From Flavobacterium johnsoniae (lineage in GTDB: Bacteria; Bacteroidota; Bacteroidia; Flavobacteriales; Flavobacteriaceae), in assembly GCF_030388325.1 (NCBI RefSeq), contig NZ_CP103794.1:4464001-4528000 (forward strand): a DNA stretch of 64,000 nt. The letters are read 5' to 3'. The notes beneath the pieces are model-generated. The model saw only the letters and a list, made by a program, of their open reading frames with translations, did not search any database and was not told where the DNA came from. The position numbers were made by a program, and so were the translations under genes. Shown piece after piece: positions 26,271 through 37,300 of this stretch. Every line of letters starts with the position of its first letter. Positions within the stretch are counted from its first letter, which is position 1.

Positions 26271-27395
26271 TTATTTAATTGCGTCCTGAATACTGATTTT
26301 TTCTCCATCTCTAGTTGCTACTAAAAATGCTGCGCCATACCCTTTACTTTTAGCTTCTTGCAAATATTTTTGCGCAGTTTCGTAACTTGAAGTTTCTTCG
26401 TAGAAATACTTATATATATTGTTTTCAAATAACATCGTCACATTTTTTAACCCTTTGAAGTTTTTAGGTTCCAATGGCGTTTTTTTAATACTCGCTATTA
26501 GCTGTACTTTAAAAAAGGTTCCTTTAGGCGCATTTTTAACCGCTGCAACAGGAGCAGTTGTTTTAGGTTTTACTGGTTTTGAAGTATCTCTTATGGGCCG
26601 ACTGTCGTCTGATTCACCACCTGAACCAAAATATTCTCTCTTATAACTTAAAATTGCCTCTGCGATTGCTCTTGCAATATCATCCTGACCTTCTTCAGAA
26701 TTTAGAATATTACCTTCTGTTGGGTTAGACACAAATCCAGTTTCAACCAAAACTCTAGGCATGTATGCTTTATGAAGTACCATGAAAGGTGCTTGTTTTA
26801 CACCACCTTGACGAAGTTTCTTACCTAATTTTTCAAAATTATCTTCGATTTTAGTAGCCAAAGAAATACTGTTATCTAAATATTCTTCTTGCATCAAAGT
26901 CATACCGATCATTGATTCTGGAGAATTAGGATCGTAACCTTCATATTTACGTTTATAATCTTTCTCTAAAGTAATTACAGAGTTCTCTTTCTTTGCCGCT
27001 TCAAGGTTTGACGCAACTTTACTTAAACCCATTACATAAGTTTCTGTTCCGTCGGCAGCTGTATTTTTATTAGCATTACAGTGAATAGAAACAAAAATAT
27101 TTGAATTGGCTCTATTTGCGATGTTTGCTCTTTCGACCAAATCGATAAAAACGTCTGTTTTACGGGTATAAATTACATTAACATTCGGATTTAGTTCTAA
27201 AATCTTTCCCACTTTTAGAACAATCGCTAAAGCAATATTTTTTTCAATTCTGCCGCTATAAACAGCTCCAAAGTCATGATCACCATGTCCAGCATCCAAA
27301 GTTACTTTAAACACATTGGACTGACTATGAGCATAAAAAGACAGGATTGTTAGAAATAAAGTAAATATTACCTTAAATTTGTTAATTCTATTCAT
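26271..27395 (-). CDS. N-acetylmuramoyl-L-alanine amidase (Amidase_3) with C-terminal SPOR-like domain
   Basis: A 374-residue secreted protein starting at ATG 27395, which gives a signal peptide (MNRINKFKVIFTLFLTILS, cleavage after HSQ). A longer reading to 27461 adds 22 residues ahead of it and destroys this. Zinc and catalytic residues lie in LDAGHGDHDFGA, IEKNIAL, SIHCNAN and VLVETGFVSN. A linker rich in K, P, T and A leads to a C-terminal segment (about 295-374) that resembles a SPOR peptidoglycan-binding domain. It cleaves the amide between muramic acid and stem peptide during daughter-cell separation. Divergent from lptD. Confidence 0.9.
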   Translation of the reverse strand: MNRINKFKVIFTLFLTILSFYAHSQSNVFKVTLDAGHGDHDFGAVYSGRIEKNIALAIVLKVGKILELNPNVNVIYTRKTDVFIDLVERANIANRANSNIFVSIHCNANKNTAADGTETYVMGLSKVASNLEAAKKENSVITLEKDYKRKYEGYDPNSPESMIGMTLMQEEYLDNSISLATKIEDNFEKLGKKLRQGGVKQAPFMVLHKAYMPRVLVETGFVSNPTEGNILNSEEGQDDIARAIAEAILSYKREYFGSGGESDDSRPIRDTSKPVKPKTTAPVAAVKNAPKGTFFKVQLIASIKKTPLEPKNFKGLKNVTMLFENNIYKYFYEETSSYETAQKYLQEAKSKGYGAAFLVATRDGEKISIQDAIK

Positions 27396-27472
27396 AAATC
27401 TAAAAGTTAATTTTAATAAAATGCAGCTGTTATAATTTTCAGAATTGATTATTTTTGCCAAAAAATTATATG

Positions 27473-27480
27473 TAAGTTTG
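27473..27480 (+). promoter_or_regulatory. -7 box in front of lptD
   Basis: TAAGTTTG is a perfect TAnnTTTG. Possible TTG partners sit 15 or 25 bp upstream, both outside the usual spacing. If used, transcription starts near 27486 and the lptD start must be further downstream, which supports the TTG at 27529. Confidence 0.45.
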
Positions 27481-27528
27481 ACATGTCAAAAAACAAGCCA
27501 TAATTTTACAAAAATAGCATTTAAACCT

Positions 27529-30177
27529 TTGCATACAAACTTATTTAATATCGTTTTAATATCATTTTTCCTAACTATAGGTTGTGGTAATTTATATTCG
27601 CAAGAAATAAAAAACAAAAAAAAGCCTTTACCTGCTGTAAAACAAACAGATAAAGAATCCAAACCCGTAATCGATACTATAAAGCTAGACACTGTTAGAC
27701 CTAAAAAGACTTTTTTGGATGGAAAAGTAAAATACAGAGCTAAAGATTATGCAAAAATTGATCAGAAAAACAAACTTATCACTTTATACAACGAAGCCGA
27801 ATTATACTATAAAGATGTAGAATTAAAATCGGGCATCATTATTCTTAATTATGAAAAGGACGAAGTTTATGCAGGAAGAATAAAAGATTCTGCTGGGGTT
27901 TTAGTCCAATATCCTAATTTTAAACAAGGTTCAAGCGAAGTTCAACCCGACTCAATTCGATTTAATTTCAAAACAAAAAAAGCATTAATTTATAATTCTA
28001 GAACCGAACAAGGAGAATTTAAAATTAAAGCTGCTGTTACTAAAAAAGAAAACGATTCTGTTTATTTCTTAAAAGGAGCGCGTTTTACAACTTCAACAGA
28101 TGTTGATCATCCAGAATATTATTTCCAAACCAGCAAAGTAAAATTTATTCCTGGAAAAAAAGTAATTACCGGTTTAACCAACATGGTAATTGCCGACGTA
28201 CCAACACCTTTAGCATTACCTTTTGCATATTTTCCGATGAGCCAGGAAAAAAGTGTTTCTGGTATTATTATTCCTAGTTATAATGATTCTAACACCAGAG
28301 GTTTTTCTCTTCAAAATGGTGGATATTATTTTGCTTTAAGTGATCATTATGATTTAACCGTACTTGGAGATTATTACACTAACGGAAGTTACGCCATGCG
28401 ATTTGAATCTTCATATGCAACAAGATACAAATATCGAGGAAATGTAAATATCCGTTTTGAAAATCTAATAAACAGCGAACGTGGATATCCTGATTATTCA
28501 AAACAAAATATTTACAACATTCAGTGGTCGCATTCTAAAGACACAAAATCAAACCCAAATTCAACCTTCTCTGCATCGGTAAATATGGGTAGTAGTAAAT
28601 ACTTTAAACAATCTATTAACCAAGCCAACATTGGTTCGAACTTAAACAACACTTTAAGTTCTTCTATTTCATACAATAAAACTTTTAATACCATTCCAGG
28701 ATCTCGTATTTCGTTATCGGCAACGCATCAGCAAAATACGCAAACAGAAGATATCATTATGACACTTCCTACATTGCAAGGAAGTATAGACCGTATTTAT
28801 CCTTTTGCTGGAAAAGACGGCGTAAAGAAAGGGATAATTAAAAACATCAACTTGCAATATAACGTAAGCGGAAAAAATGAATTTAAAACAAAAGATTCTT
28901 TGTTTTTCAAGCCGCAGATGTTTAAAGATGCCCAGATGGGAATGCAACATACAATTCCTCTTAGTACAAACTTTAAAGTTTTTAAATATTTTAGTGCAAG
29001 TGCTTCCACAACTTATCAGGAAACTTGGGTAAACAAAACAATCAAAAAAAGCTATGATGCTTCAACTGGACAAGCAGAACCTACACCTGTAAATGGTTTT
29101 GACTCTTTTAGAACTTATAATTTTAGCACAAACTTAGGAACAACCATTTACGGAACTTTTAATTTTGGCGAAGACAAGAAAATTCAGTCTATAAGACACG
29201 TTATGCGTCCAAGTGTAACTTATGCTTACACACCAAGTTTTGAGCGTTATTATGATACTTATGCTGTAGATGCAAGCGGAAGAATCACTTCTGAATATAC
29301 AAGATTTGAAAACGGTCTTTTTGGACAGCCTGGTAAAGACAATTCTAACGTTGTTGGTTTTTCTTTGAGTAATACTTTTGAAGCAAAAGTAAGAGACAAA
29401 GACAGTACTAAAACTGAACCAAAAAAAATAATGCTGTTAAACAACTTAAACTTCAGTACAAGTTATAACTTCAATGCAGACGGAAAAACAACTTTTGGAT
29501 GGCAGCCTGTATTAGTAAGTGGTGGAACACAGTTTTTTGACAATAAAATGAATATGAACTTTGGCGCAACATTAGATCCTTACGCGATTGATAATGGAGG
29601 TAACAAGTTAAACAAATTCAACATTGATAACGGCGGAAGTTTATTTAGAATGACCAGCGCAAACGTAACGGTAAACTATTCGTTTTCTAGTAAAGGAACC
29701 GGCGAAAAAGACAAGAACACCCAAAGTCAGCGGAATGGTGGACGAAGTGATGATTTATTTGGTACAAACACCGATTTAAATGACACTCGAAATAGCCAAT
29801 TTGCCAATGAACCTGAAAAAGAAGATGTGATTACTGAGTTTTTTAACTCAAAAATCCCTTTTGACATGACTCTTGCCTACTCTTTAACATACTCTAATAT
29901 AAATCGAGAGAATAGAATCTCTAATAACTCTCTTATGATTTCGGTTAACACAGACATTACACCAAAATGGAAAGGTGGAATTTCTACTGGTTATGATTTT
30001 GTACAAAAAGGAGTTACTTTTACCCAATTCCGTTTTGAAAGAGATTTGTTAAGCTGGAGAATGGCATTTAATTGGCAGCCTCTAGGAACAAATTCTAACT
30101 GGAACTTCTTCATCGGAATCAAATCTGGTATGCTTAGTGACATTAAATGGAACAAACGAAGCGTTTCTAATCGATAA
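27529..30177 (+). CDS. lptD: LPS assembly outer membrane protein LptD (OstA)
   Basis: From the TTG at 27529 the protein has 882 residues; the frame is open to 27445 (910). The chosen start gives a compact signal peptide (hydrophobic stretch then NLYSQE) and lies after the -7 box. An OstA beta-jellyroll domain (VKYRAKDYAKIDQ, ITLYNEAELYYKDVELKSG, then PLALPFAYFPM near residue 240) is followed by a large C-terminal barrel. LptD inserts lipopolysaccharide into the outer leaflet of the outer membrane. It is divergent from the amidase gene and 25 bp upstream of ridA. The start is the uncertain point. Confidence 0.88.
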   Translation: MHTNLFNIVLISFFLTIGCGNLYSQEIKNKKKPLPAVKQTDKESKPVIDTIKLDTVRPKKTFLDGKVKYRAKDYAKIDQKNKLITLYNEAELYYKDVELKSGIIILNYEKDEVYAGRIKDSAGVLVQYPNFKQGSSEVQPDSIRFNFKTKKALIYNSRTEQGEFKIKAAVTKKENDSVYFLKGARFTTSTDVDHPEYYFQTSKVKFIPGKKVITGLTNMVIADVPTPLALPFAYFPMSQEKSVSGIIIPSYNDSNTRGFSLQNGGYYFALSDHYDLTVLGDYYTNGSYAMRFESSYATRYKYRGNVNIRFENLINSERGYPDYSKQNIYNIQWSHSKDTKSNPNSTFSASVNMGSSKYFKQSINQANIGSNLNNTLSSSISYNKTFNTIPGSRISLSATHQQNTQTEDIIMTLPTLQGSIDRIYPFAGKDGVKKGIIKNINLQYNVSGKNEFKTKDSLFFKPQMFKDAQMGMQHTIPLSTNFKVFKYFSASASTTYQETWVNKTIKKSYDASTGQAEPTPVNGFDSFRTYNFSTNLGTTIYGTFNFGEDKKIQSIRHVMRPSVTYAYTPSFERYYDTYAVDASGRITSEYTRFENGLFGQPGKDNSNVVGFSLSNTFEAKVRDKDSTKTEPKKIMLLNNLNFSTSYNFNADGKTTFGWQPVLVSGGTQFFDNKMNMNFGATLDPYAIDNGGNKLNKFNIDNGGSLFRMTSANVTVNYSFSSKGTGEKDKNTQSQRNGGRSDDLFGTNTDLNDTRNSQFANEPEKEDVITEFFNSKIPFDMTLAYSLTYSNINRENRISNNSLMISVNTDITPKWKGGISTGYDFVQKGVTFTQFRFERDLLSWRMAFNWQPLGTNSNWNFFIGIKSGMLSDIKWNKRSVSNR

Positions 30178-30202
30178 ACTTTCGAATCAAAATACTTTCA
30201 TT

Positions 30203-30583
30203 ATGAAAAAAATAATCTTTACCGAGAAAGCTCCGGCTCCGATCGGACCTTACAACCAAGCTATTTTATCTGGAAATACGCTTTATGCTTCTGGACAAAT
30301 TGCCATTAATCCAGAATCAGGAGAATTGATTACAGATAATATTAACGACGAAACTAACCAAGTTATGCAAAACATTGCTGCAATTCTAGAAGCCGCAGGA
30401 ATGACTTTTGAGAACGTAGTGAAGTCTACAATTTTCATTATGGATATGAATAACTTTGGAGCAATAAACACAGTTTACGGTTCGTATTTTAACGAAAAAA
30501 CCGCTCCAGCACGTGAAACGGTTCAGGTGGCATGTTTGCCAAAAAATGTTAATGTAGAAATATCTATAATTGCTGTGCAATAG
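30203..30583 (+). CDS. ridA: RidA family reactive intermediate deaminase
   Basis: A 126-residue RidA/YjgF protein from ATG 30203; the frame upstream overlaps the lptD end and is not coding for this family. Signatures are APAPIGPYNQAI near the start, the catalytic-arginine segment TAPARETVQVACLPKNVNVEI (shortened) and the closing EISIIAV. It hydrolyses 2-aminoacrylate and similar enamines to keto acids. It follows lptD by 25 bp and overlaps the 3' end of mgsA by 20 bp on the opposite strand. Confidence 0.95.
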   Translation: MKKIIFTEKAPAPIGPYNQAILSGNTLYASGQIAINPESGELITDNINDETNQVMQNIAAILEAAGMTFENVVKSTIFIMDMNNFGAINTVYGSYFNEKTAPARETVQVACLPKNVNVEISIIAVQ

Positions 30584-30938
30584 CATCTAATAATAATTGT
30601 GCCGTTGCTTCGTTTGTTGCCAGCGGCACATTATGCACATCACAAACACGAATCAGCATATTAATATCTGCCTCGTGAGGATGACTTGACAAAGGGTCTT
30701 TAAAAAAGAAAACCATTTTTGTTATTCCTTCCGCCACTCTTCCTGCAATTTGCGCATCGCCTCCTAAAGGTCCCGAAAGCATTCTTTGAGTTTTAAAACC
30801 CGCTGCTTCAGCTTTTCCTCCAGTTGTACCGGTACCAATTAATCTTATTTTTTCATTGTGTAAAACAGCTTCATTTTTAATTAAAAAATCAATTAAATCA
30901 GCTTTTTTTCCATCATGGGCAATAATGGCAATTTCCAT
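30564..30938 (-). CDS. mgsA: Methylglyoxal synthase
   Basis: A 124-residue enzyme from ATG 30938. It shows IAHDGKKADLIDF (phosphate-binding, H and D), GTGTTGGKAE, the catalytic SGPLGGDAQIAGRVAEG and FFFKDPLSSHPHEADINMLIR. It converts dihydroxyacetone phosphate to methylglyoxal and phosphate, a bypass that relieves phosphate limitation. The frame extends 12 codons further upstream into the kinase gene, but the family starts at this ATG. It follows the BadF-type kinase by 10 bp, so the pair is an operon. Confidence 0.93.
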   Translation of the reverse strand: MEIAIIAHDGKKADLIDFLIKNEAVLHNEKIRLIGTGTTGGKAEAAGFKTQRMLSGPLGGDAQIAGRVAEGITKMVFFFKDPLSSHPHEADINMLIRVCDVHNVPLATNEATAQLLLDAIAQQL

Positions 30939-30948
30939 AAAATCAGAA

Positions 30949-31800
30949 CTATTGATTAGCGACATGATATGCAATTAATCCATCAATAGGTCTTCTTAAA
31001 ACGTTTCCTAATTGAAGTTCATATTTATTGAAAGTTTCTTGTAATTCGTCTTTCAAATAAAATGCAATAGAACCAACAAAATGTACTGGAACTTCTTTGC
31101 AGTTATCGAATTGTTTAATATAATTCTTAACGAAAGACTTCATTCCTTTAAAAATGATTTTTCTGCAGAATTCCGTGTCTTTATGCTTAATTAAAAATTT
31201 AGCGTAAGTTGCTAAATAAGCATTTGGATTTGGTTCTTTATATAATTTGTTTTTAATAAAATCTGGATCAACGTCGTACTCTTTTTCAAGTTCAACAGCC
31301 AATTCTTTAGGCATTTTATTAAAGTAGTATTTTCTAATTAATTCTTTTCCAAAAACGTTACCGCTACAGTCGTCCATAACAATGTATCCTAAAGACTGTA
31401 CTTTTTGATGCAATACTTTTCCATCAAAATAACTGCAGTTAGAACCAGTTCCTAAGATAGAAACAATTGCCTCTTCTCCTTTTGGTGTTGTTGCATAAAC
31501 CGCCGCGTAAGTATCTTCCTGAACATCTACAATAGCGTTAGTAAAATACTCTTGGAAAATTTGAGATAATGCTGTTTTCATTCTATCAGTACCACATCCT
31601 GCACCATAGAAGAATAAATGAGTAGCATTTTTTTTGTTTTGTAAGATATCAAAACGGTCGTTTAATCTTTCGATAATTTCCGGACCATCAAGAATTTCAG
31701 GATTTAATCCTAAAGTTTGTGTTGTGAATAATACTTTTCCATTATCATCTATCGCAATCCAATCGGCTTTAGTAGATCCACTGTCAACTATTAATTTCAT
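30949..31800 (-). CDS. BadF/BadG-family kinase, N-acetylglucosamine kinase-like
   Basis: A 283-residue ASKHA-fold protein: phosphate 1 loop VDSGSTKADW (4-13), LGLNPE, GAGCG (about 67-71), ILGTGSNC (phosphate 2, with FDGK following) and VHFVGSIAF near the C terminus. Relatives include N-acetylglucosamine kinase and 2-hydroxyglutaryl-CoA dehydratase activator; no cluster cysteines for the latter are arranged here, so a sugar kinase is likely. It is operonic with mgsA and lies near gapA and pfkA. Substrate unproven. Confidence 0.83.
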   Translation of the reverse strand: MKLIVDSGSTKADWIAIDDNGKVLFTTQTLGLNPEILDGPEIIERLNDRFDILQNKKNATHLFFYGAGCGTDRMKTALSQIFQEYFTNAIVDVQEDTYAAVYATTPKGEEAIVSILGTGSNCSYFDGKVLHQKVQSLGYIVMDDCSGNVFGKELIRKYYFNKMPKELAVELEKEYDVDPDFIKNKLYKEPNPNAYLATYAKFLIKHKDTEFCRKIIFKGMKSFVKNYIKQFDNCKEVPVHFVGSIAFYLKDELQETFNKYELQLGNVLRRPIDGLIAYHVANQ

Positions 31801-31883
31801 TTGTTTAGTTTTTGGAATTAGGCTTTTCTATTTTTAATTTAAAAGTGTGATTTTTACATTAATTATAGAGGTAACAAAATAAG

Positions 31884-31913
31884 AAAATCCCGTTATTGTA
31901 GTAACGGGATTTT
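31884..31913 (-). terminator. Terminator after gapA
   Basis: AAAATCCCGTTA (31884-31895) pairs with TAACGGGATTTT (31902-31913) with a 6-nt loop, 17 bp beyond the gapA stop. The T-tail on the minus strand is short (TTTTCTTATTTTG). Confidence 0.82.
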
Positions 31914-31929
31914 GCAAAAATATATATTA

Positions 31930-32958
<1,029 letters not shown>

Positions 32959-33028
32959 TTATTACACTATTTTCAAAGTCTAATTTCCTCACAATAAACT
33001 TCTCTTCTTTTTAAACTTTTATTTTTGA

Positions 33029-34015
33029 TTATGTCGACATAATGTCAGACACTCTTAATAATTCTCTATCAATTTCTGATTTTCCTTTAATAGCCTGCTC
33101 TAATGGAGTTAAAACAACTTTATCTTCTTTCAATCCAACCATATAGTTAGATTTTCCTTCCAATAAAGATTCTACAGCTTTCATTCCTAAACGGCTTGCT
33201 AAAACACGGTCAAAACAAGATGGAGAACCACCACGTTGCATGTGTCCTAAAACAGAAACTCTTACATCGTATTCTGGAAGATTTGCCTCAACATAATCTT
33301 TTAGTTCGAATACGTTTTTACCAATTTTATCTCCTTCAGCAATTACCACAATACTTGATGATTTTCCTGAAGCTTTACTTTTTTGAAGTGAATCTAAAAG
33401 ACGATCTAATCCTAAATCTTCTTCAGGAATAAGAATCTCTTCTGCTCCAGCTCCAATACCGGCATTAAGAGCAATATGACCAGCATCTCTACCCATAACC
33501 TCTACAAAAAACAGACGATTATGCGAACTTGCTGTATCTCTAATTTTATCGATACAATCAACAACAGTATTTAAAGCCGTGTCGTACCCTAGAGTAAAAC
33601 TTGTACCATAAATATCATTATCGATAGTTCCTGGAATTCCCATTACTGGAAAATCGTATTCTGAATTAAAAATCAAACCTCCTGTAAAACTACCGTCTCC
33701 ACCAATTACAACAAGAGCATCAATACCTGCCTTTACAAGATTTTCGTGCGCTTTTTTTCTACCTTCTGGAGTTCTAAACTCAACTGAACGAGCCGATTTT
33801 AAGATCGTTCCGCCTTTGTTTACAATATTATTTACACTACGAGGTCCCATCTCTTTGAAGTCGCCTTCAATCATTCCTTGATACCCTCTATAAATTCCGA
33901 TGCATTCTATATTATGATATGCACAAGTACGAACAACCGCTCGAATTGCAGCATTCATTCCAGGTGAATCTCCTCCTGAGGTAAGAACACCTACTTTTTT
34001 TATTGTTTTTGGCAT
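33029..34015 (-). CDS. pfkA: 6-phosphofructokinase
   Basis: A 328-residue ATP-type enzyme. GGDSPGMNAAIRAVVR (14-29), IGGDGSFTGG (104-113, Gly108 typical of ATP use), PGTIDNDI with catalytic D132 and VEVMGRDAGHIAL for fructose 6-phosphate binding are all present. It carries out the committed step of glycolysis and is probably allosteric. It is the upstream gene of the pfkA-gapA pair. Confidence 0.97.
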   Translation of the reverse strand: MPKTIKKVGVLTSGGDSPGMNAAIRAVVRTCAYHNIECIGIYRGYQGMIEGDFKEMGPRSVNNIVNKGGTILKSARSVEFRTPEGRKKAHENLVKAGIDALVVIGGDGSFTGGLIFNSEYDFPVMGIPGTIDNDIYGTSFTLGYDTALNTVVDCIDKIRDTASSHNRLFFVEVMGRDAGHIALNAGIGAGAEEILIPEEDLGLDRLLDSLQKSKASGKSSSIVVIAEGDKIGKNVFELKDYVEANLPEYDVRVSVLGHMQRGGSPSCFDRVLASRLGMKAVESLLEGKSNYMVGLKEDKVVLTPLEQAIKGKSEIDRELLRVSDIMST

Positions 34016-34323
34016 TATTTAAGTATTAAAGTGTAAAATTAGCAAACATTAAGCACTTTTCGGGTTACGATTATCATAAATTAATAAAATCTGTTAAATT
34101 CAAACGTTTTCGTTAATAAGTTTTTTCTATGAAAAAATTTCATTAAAAATAAAAAATTGCTATTTTTTTATTAAATCGTCAAAAATTAACAATACCCAAA
34201 TGAAGTGTTATAAAATTAGAATTTCTCTCTCACATGAAAAATTCTGAAAGTGGGCCTAAATTTAGCACAAAAAAAACCATTATGAGAATAATGGTTTTAT
34301 AAATATCTTTTTTTAACAAATTG
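34016..34323. other. 308-bp A+T-rich gap between pfkA and the tamB-like gene
   Basis: Apart from the terminator at 34273-34298 and the pfkA leader, I see no gene, repeat or structured RNA here. Confidence 0.6.
34273..34298 (-). terminator. Terminator after the tamB-like gene
   Basis: AAAACCATTAT (34273-34283) and ATAATGGTTTT (34288-34298) are complementary around a 4-nt loop. On the minus strand a run of T follows. It lies 25 bp after the stop. Confidence 0.85.
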
Positions 34324-37300
34324 TTAATAATCATTATCAGGAATTAAACCTTGATTATTTGCTGGTTCTTCTTTTTTCTTCTTCTCCTCTTCTTTTTTCT
34401 TTTTCTCTTGCTCTTTCTCGGCTTTCTTTTTATTTTTCTCCGATTCTTTCTTGCTTGTAAAATTCACATAATCTGGATTTAAATAAGAATCCTGAAGATC
34501 ATCTGAGGTTTTAGAAGCACGTTCGATTTTTTGTTTTTTGAACAGCTTATTTACAAGCTCGCTAAAAGTATCAAAATCCACTTCGTAAGAAACACCGACA
34601 CCTTGCGTATATCCAATTCCTTGTCCTATATAATTAATATCATTTTCTTTATTAAATAATCGAAGGTTCATTGTTCCGTCTTCATTTACACGATACAAAA
34701 TTTCAATATCTCCAACAATTGCAGATTCATTAACCCCTCCAACCGGAACTCCGACTTTCCCATTAATAGTAATTCGCTCATTTACCTGAGAAGAAATATT
34801 AGCCACAAACTGACCATCTACTTCCTGCCCTGTTCTTCTATCAGCAGCAATATAATTTAAATCAATATTTACCTTATCATTATCTGATTTAATAATTCCT
34901 CCTAATAAACTCGATGCCGTTTCTGTCAATGTTCCAGAGAAATCGCCTTGACTAAATCCGTCTGTACTCATAAACGAACCTGTTGACAATAAATATAACG
35001 CTTGTGTCTGGCGAATATCTTTATCGTCTAATTTATATTGAATTTCAGATTTCAAGACATTACTTACGGATGGAAACTGAATATCAAAATTGGGCTCTGG
35101 ACTTGCCAAATCTCCTCTTAATCCGATAACAACTTCTACAGGCACTTTTTTATTGAATGAAGAAGTATTATCCAAAAGTACGGCTGGATTTGCTTGGGTT
35201 TTATAAACTGCTTCCAGATTTAACTGAGCACGCATCGGGTTTCCTTCCCAAATAATAGAACCTCCTTTTTTAACTGCGAATTTTTTATCGATAAGTCCGC
35301 CGTATTTAAAGTTATATGTTCCTTCGTATGCCTGGAAATCTCCCCACATATTAAACTTACCTAGAGTATTGATTTTAAACAAAAGCGATCCATATCCTTT
35401 TCCTTTCATTCCATGACCAGAATTTCGATCCAAAATAACTTCTACTTCGGCATCTGGCGTGATATCAAAATCAAATTCTAGTTCAAGTCCGTTATAGTTT
35501 TTTGTTTTTTCTTCAATTCCATTCGCTAGATTATATTTTTCCTGTGGCGTAACAAAATGAATCCAACTGCTTTCTCCAACACTTTGCACATTATTAATAG
35601 GTATCTTAACCTCCGTGCCTTTTTCAGACTTAGCGTCTACTTTTATAAACAAGCCATCAACTGGACCTCTAATACTAGCCGATCCGTTTATGAATGCGGT
35701 TCCGAAATAAGCCGCGTCATCACTATCTTTTGTATCTAAGGCTAATAAGCGTTTAGAAGTTATATTCAAATCCAGTTTCCAATCGCCGAAATTCTTATGC
35801 TCAATACTTCCATTAAGCAAACCTTTTGTTCCGTATTTCGTGTCTGTTAACTGATTATTTCTAAATAAAAACTTTTCATTCGTCAAATCAATTACAGTTC
35901 GATCGCTTAATTCATAATCTGTATTGAGATACGGAATTGTCATACCTGCCTTTTCAACATACAATCGTCCATTGATTTCAGGTTTTTTCAGATTTCCGAC
36001 TACCGATGCATTTCCAGAAACCGAACCTCGAATATTAGACAGCACATCGCCGCCAATCGTTCCTAAAGTTGCTAGATTGAATCCTTCCAATTTCAGACTC
36101 ATATCCATGATTGTTTCTTTGTTTTCTATAGCAAAAGTTCCGTTAGCTCTAAAAGATTCTGTAAAACCATTTTGTACAGAAGAATTAACAGTAAACTTTC
36201 TAAAAGTTTCGTCTCCAGAAATATCAAAATTAAGCGTACCTAATTCTGTTTTATTCAACACAAGATGATCAATTTTAATAGATGCCGTTGGCTGATAAAC
36301 ATTTTTATTCTGCTTATAATTGACTCTTCCGTTTAAATTACCATCAAATACAAATTTGGAATTTAAAGGCGTAATTTTATTAATATCAACATCTTCAAAA
36401 TTGAGTTCGAGATCTTTATAATCGCTTCCTTTCATCACTCCATTCAAATCAATTTTCTGATTTTCGTGAGATAAAACAATATTATCAAATGTGAAATTCT
36501 TAAAAAACTGATCAAAAACAATTTGATTATCTGGTCCCGCTTGTTCATTTAAATACCATATATAGTCTTTAAATTTCATTTCCGATTTCTTGATTCCGAC
36601 AATATTATTTTTATTCTTATCAATCGTATGATATAAATCTAGATTGAAATAATCCTCGCCTTGATTTCCGCCTTTAAATTCAGAACGAACAAACAGCGTA
36701 TCTTTAGAAGTAACATTAATTAAATTGAAATCTCTAATCTTGTAATAAGGCGTTTTTATACTATCTAACTCAACATAAGCGTTGTAAAGCGGATTTTTAT
36801 TATCAACATTTACACGAATATTATCAAATGTATTTTTAGCTGCCGTAATTTTTTTAGATCTGAATCTAAATTTAAATTCCTGAAGATCAGAATCAATTTT
36901 CCCTCTAACAACTGTAGACGAATCAATATTAATTTCAGGATAAAGCATTTCTACAACTTTATCATAAACACGGAAATTAAATCTTAAAAATTGTCCTTTT
37001 CTAACTTTATAAGGTTTATAATTGGTATACAAACTACCAACCGAATTCATTACCAGTTTATCTAATTGGTCAAATCTAAATTTACCAACGATTTTTCCAT
37101 CCACAACATCATTCGAACTAATTGTAATTGTTCTAATTCTTTCAGCATCAAAGTTTGAATTGATATTTACTTCATCAAAAACATAAGTTGCCTTTGGATT
37201 CTGATATTCTGTGTCTTTGATATAAATATTTCCTTGAAGATTTTCAATTGAATTTCCAGTTAACTGAACTTCAACATCTCCTCTAAATTTAGAAATAGAA

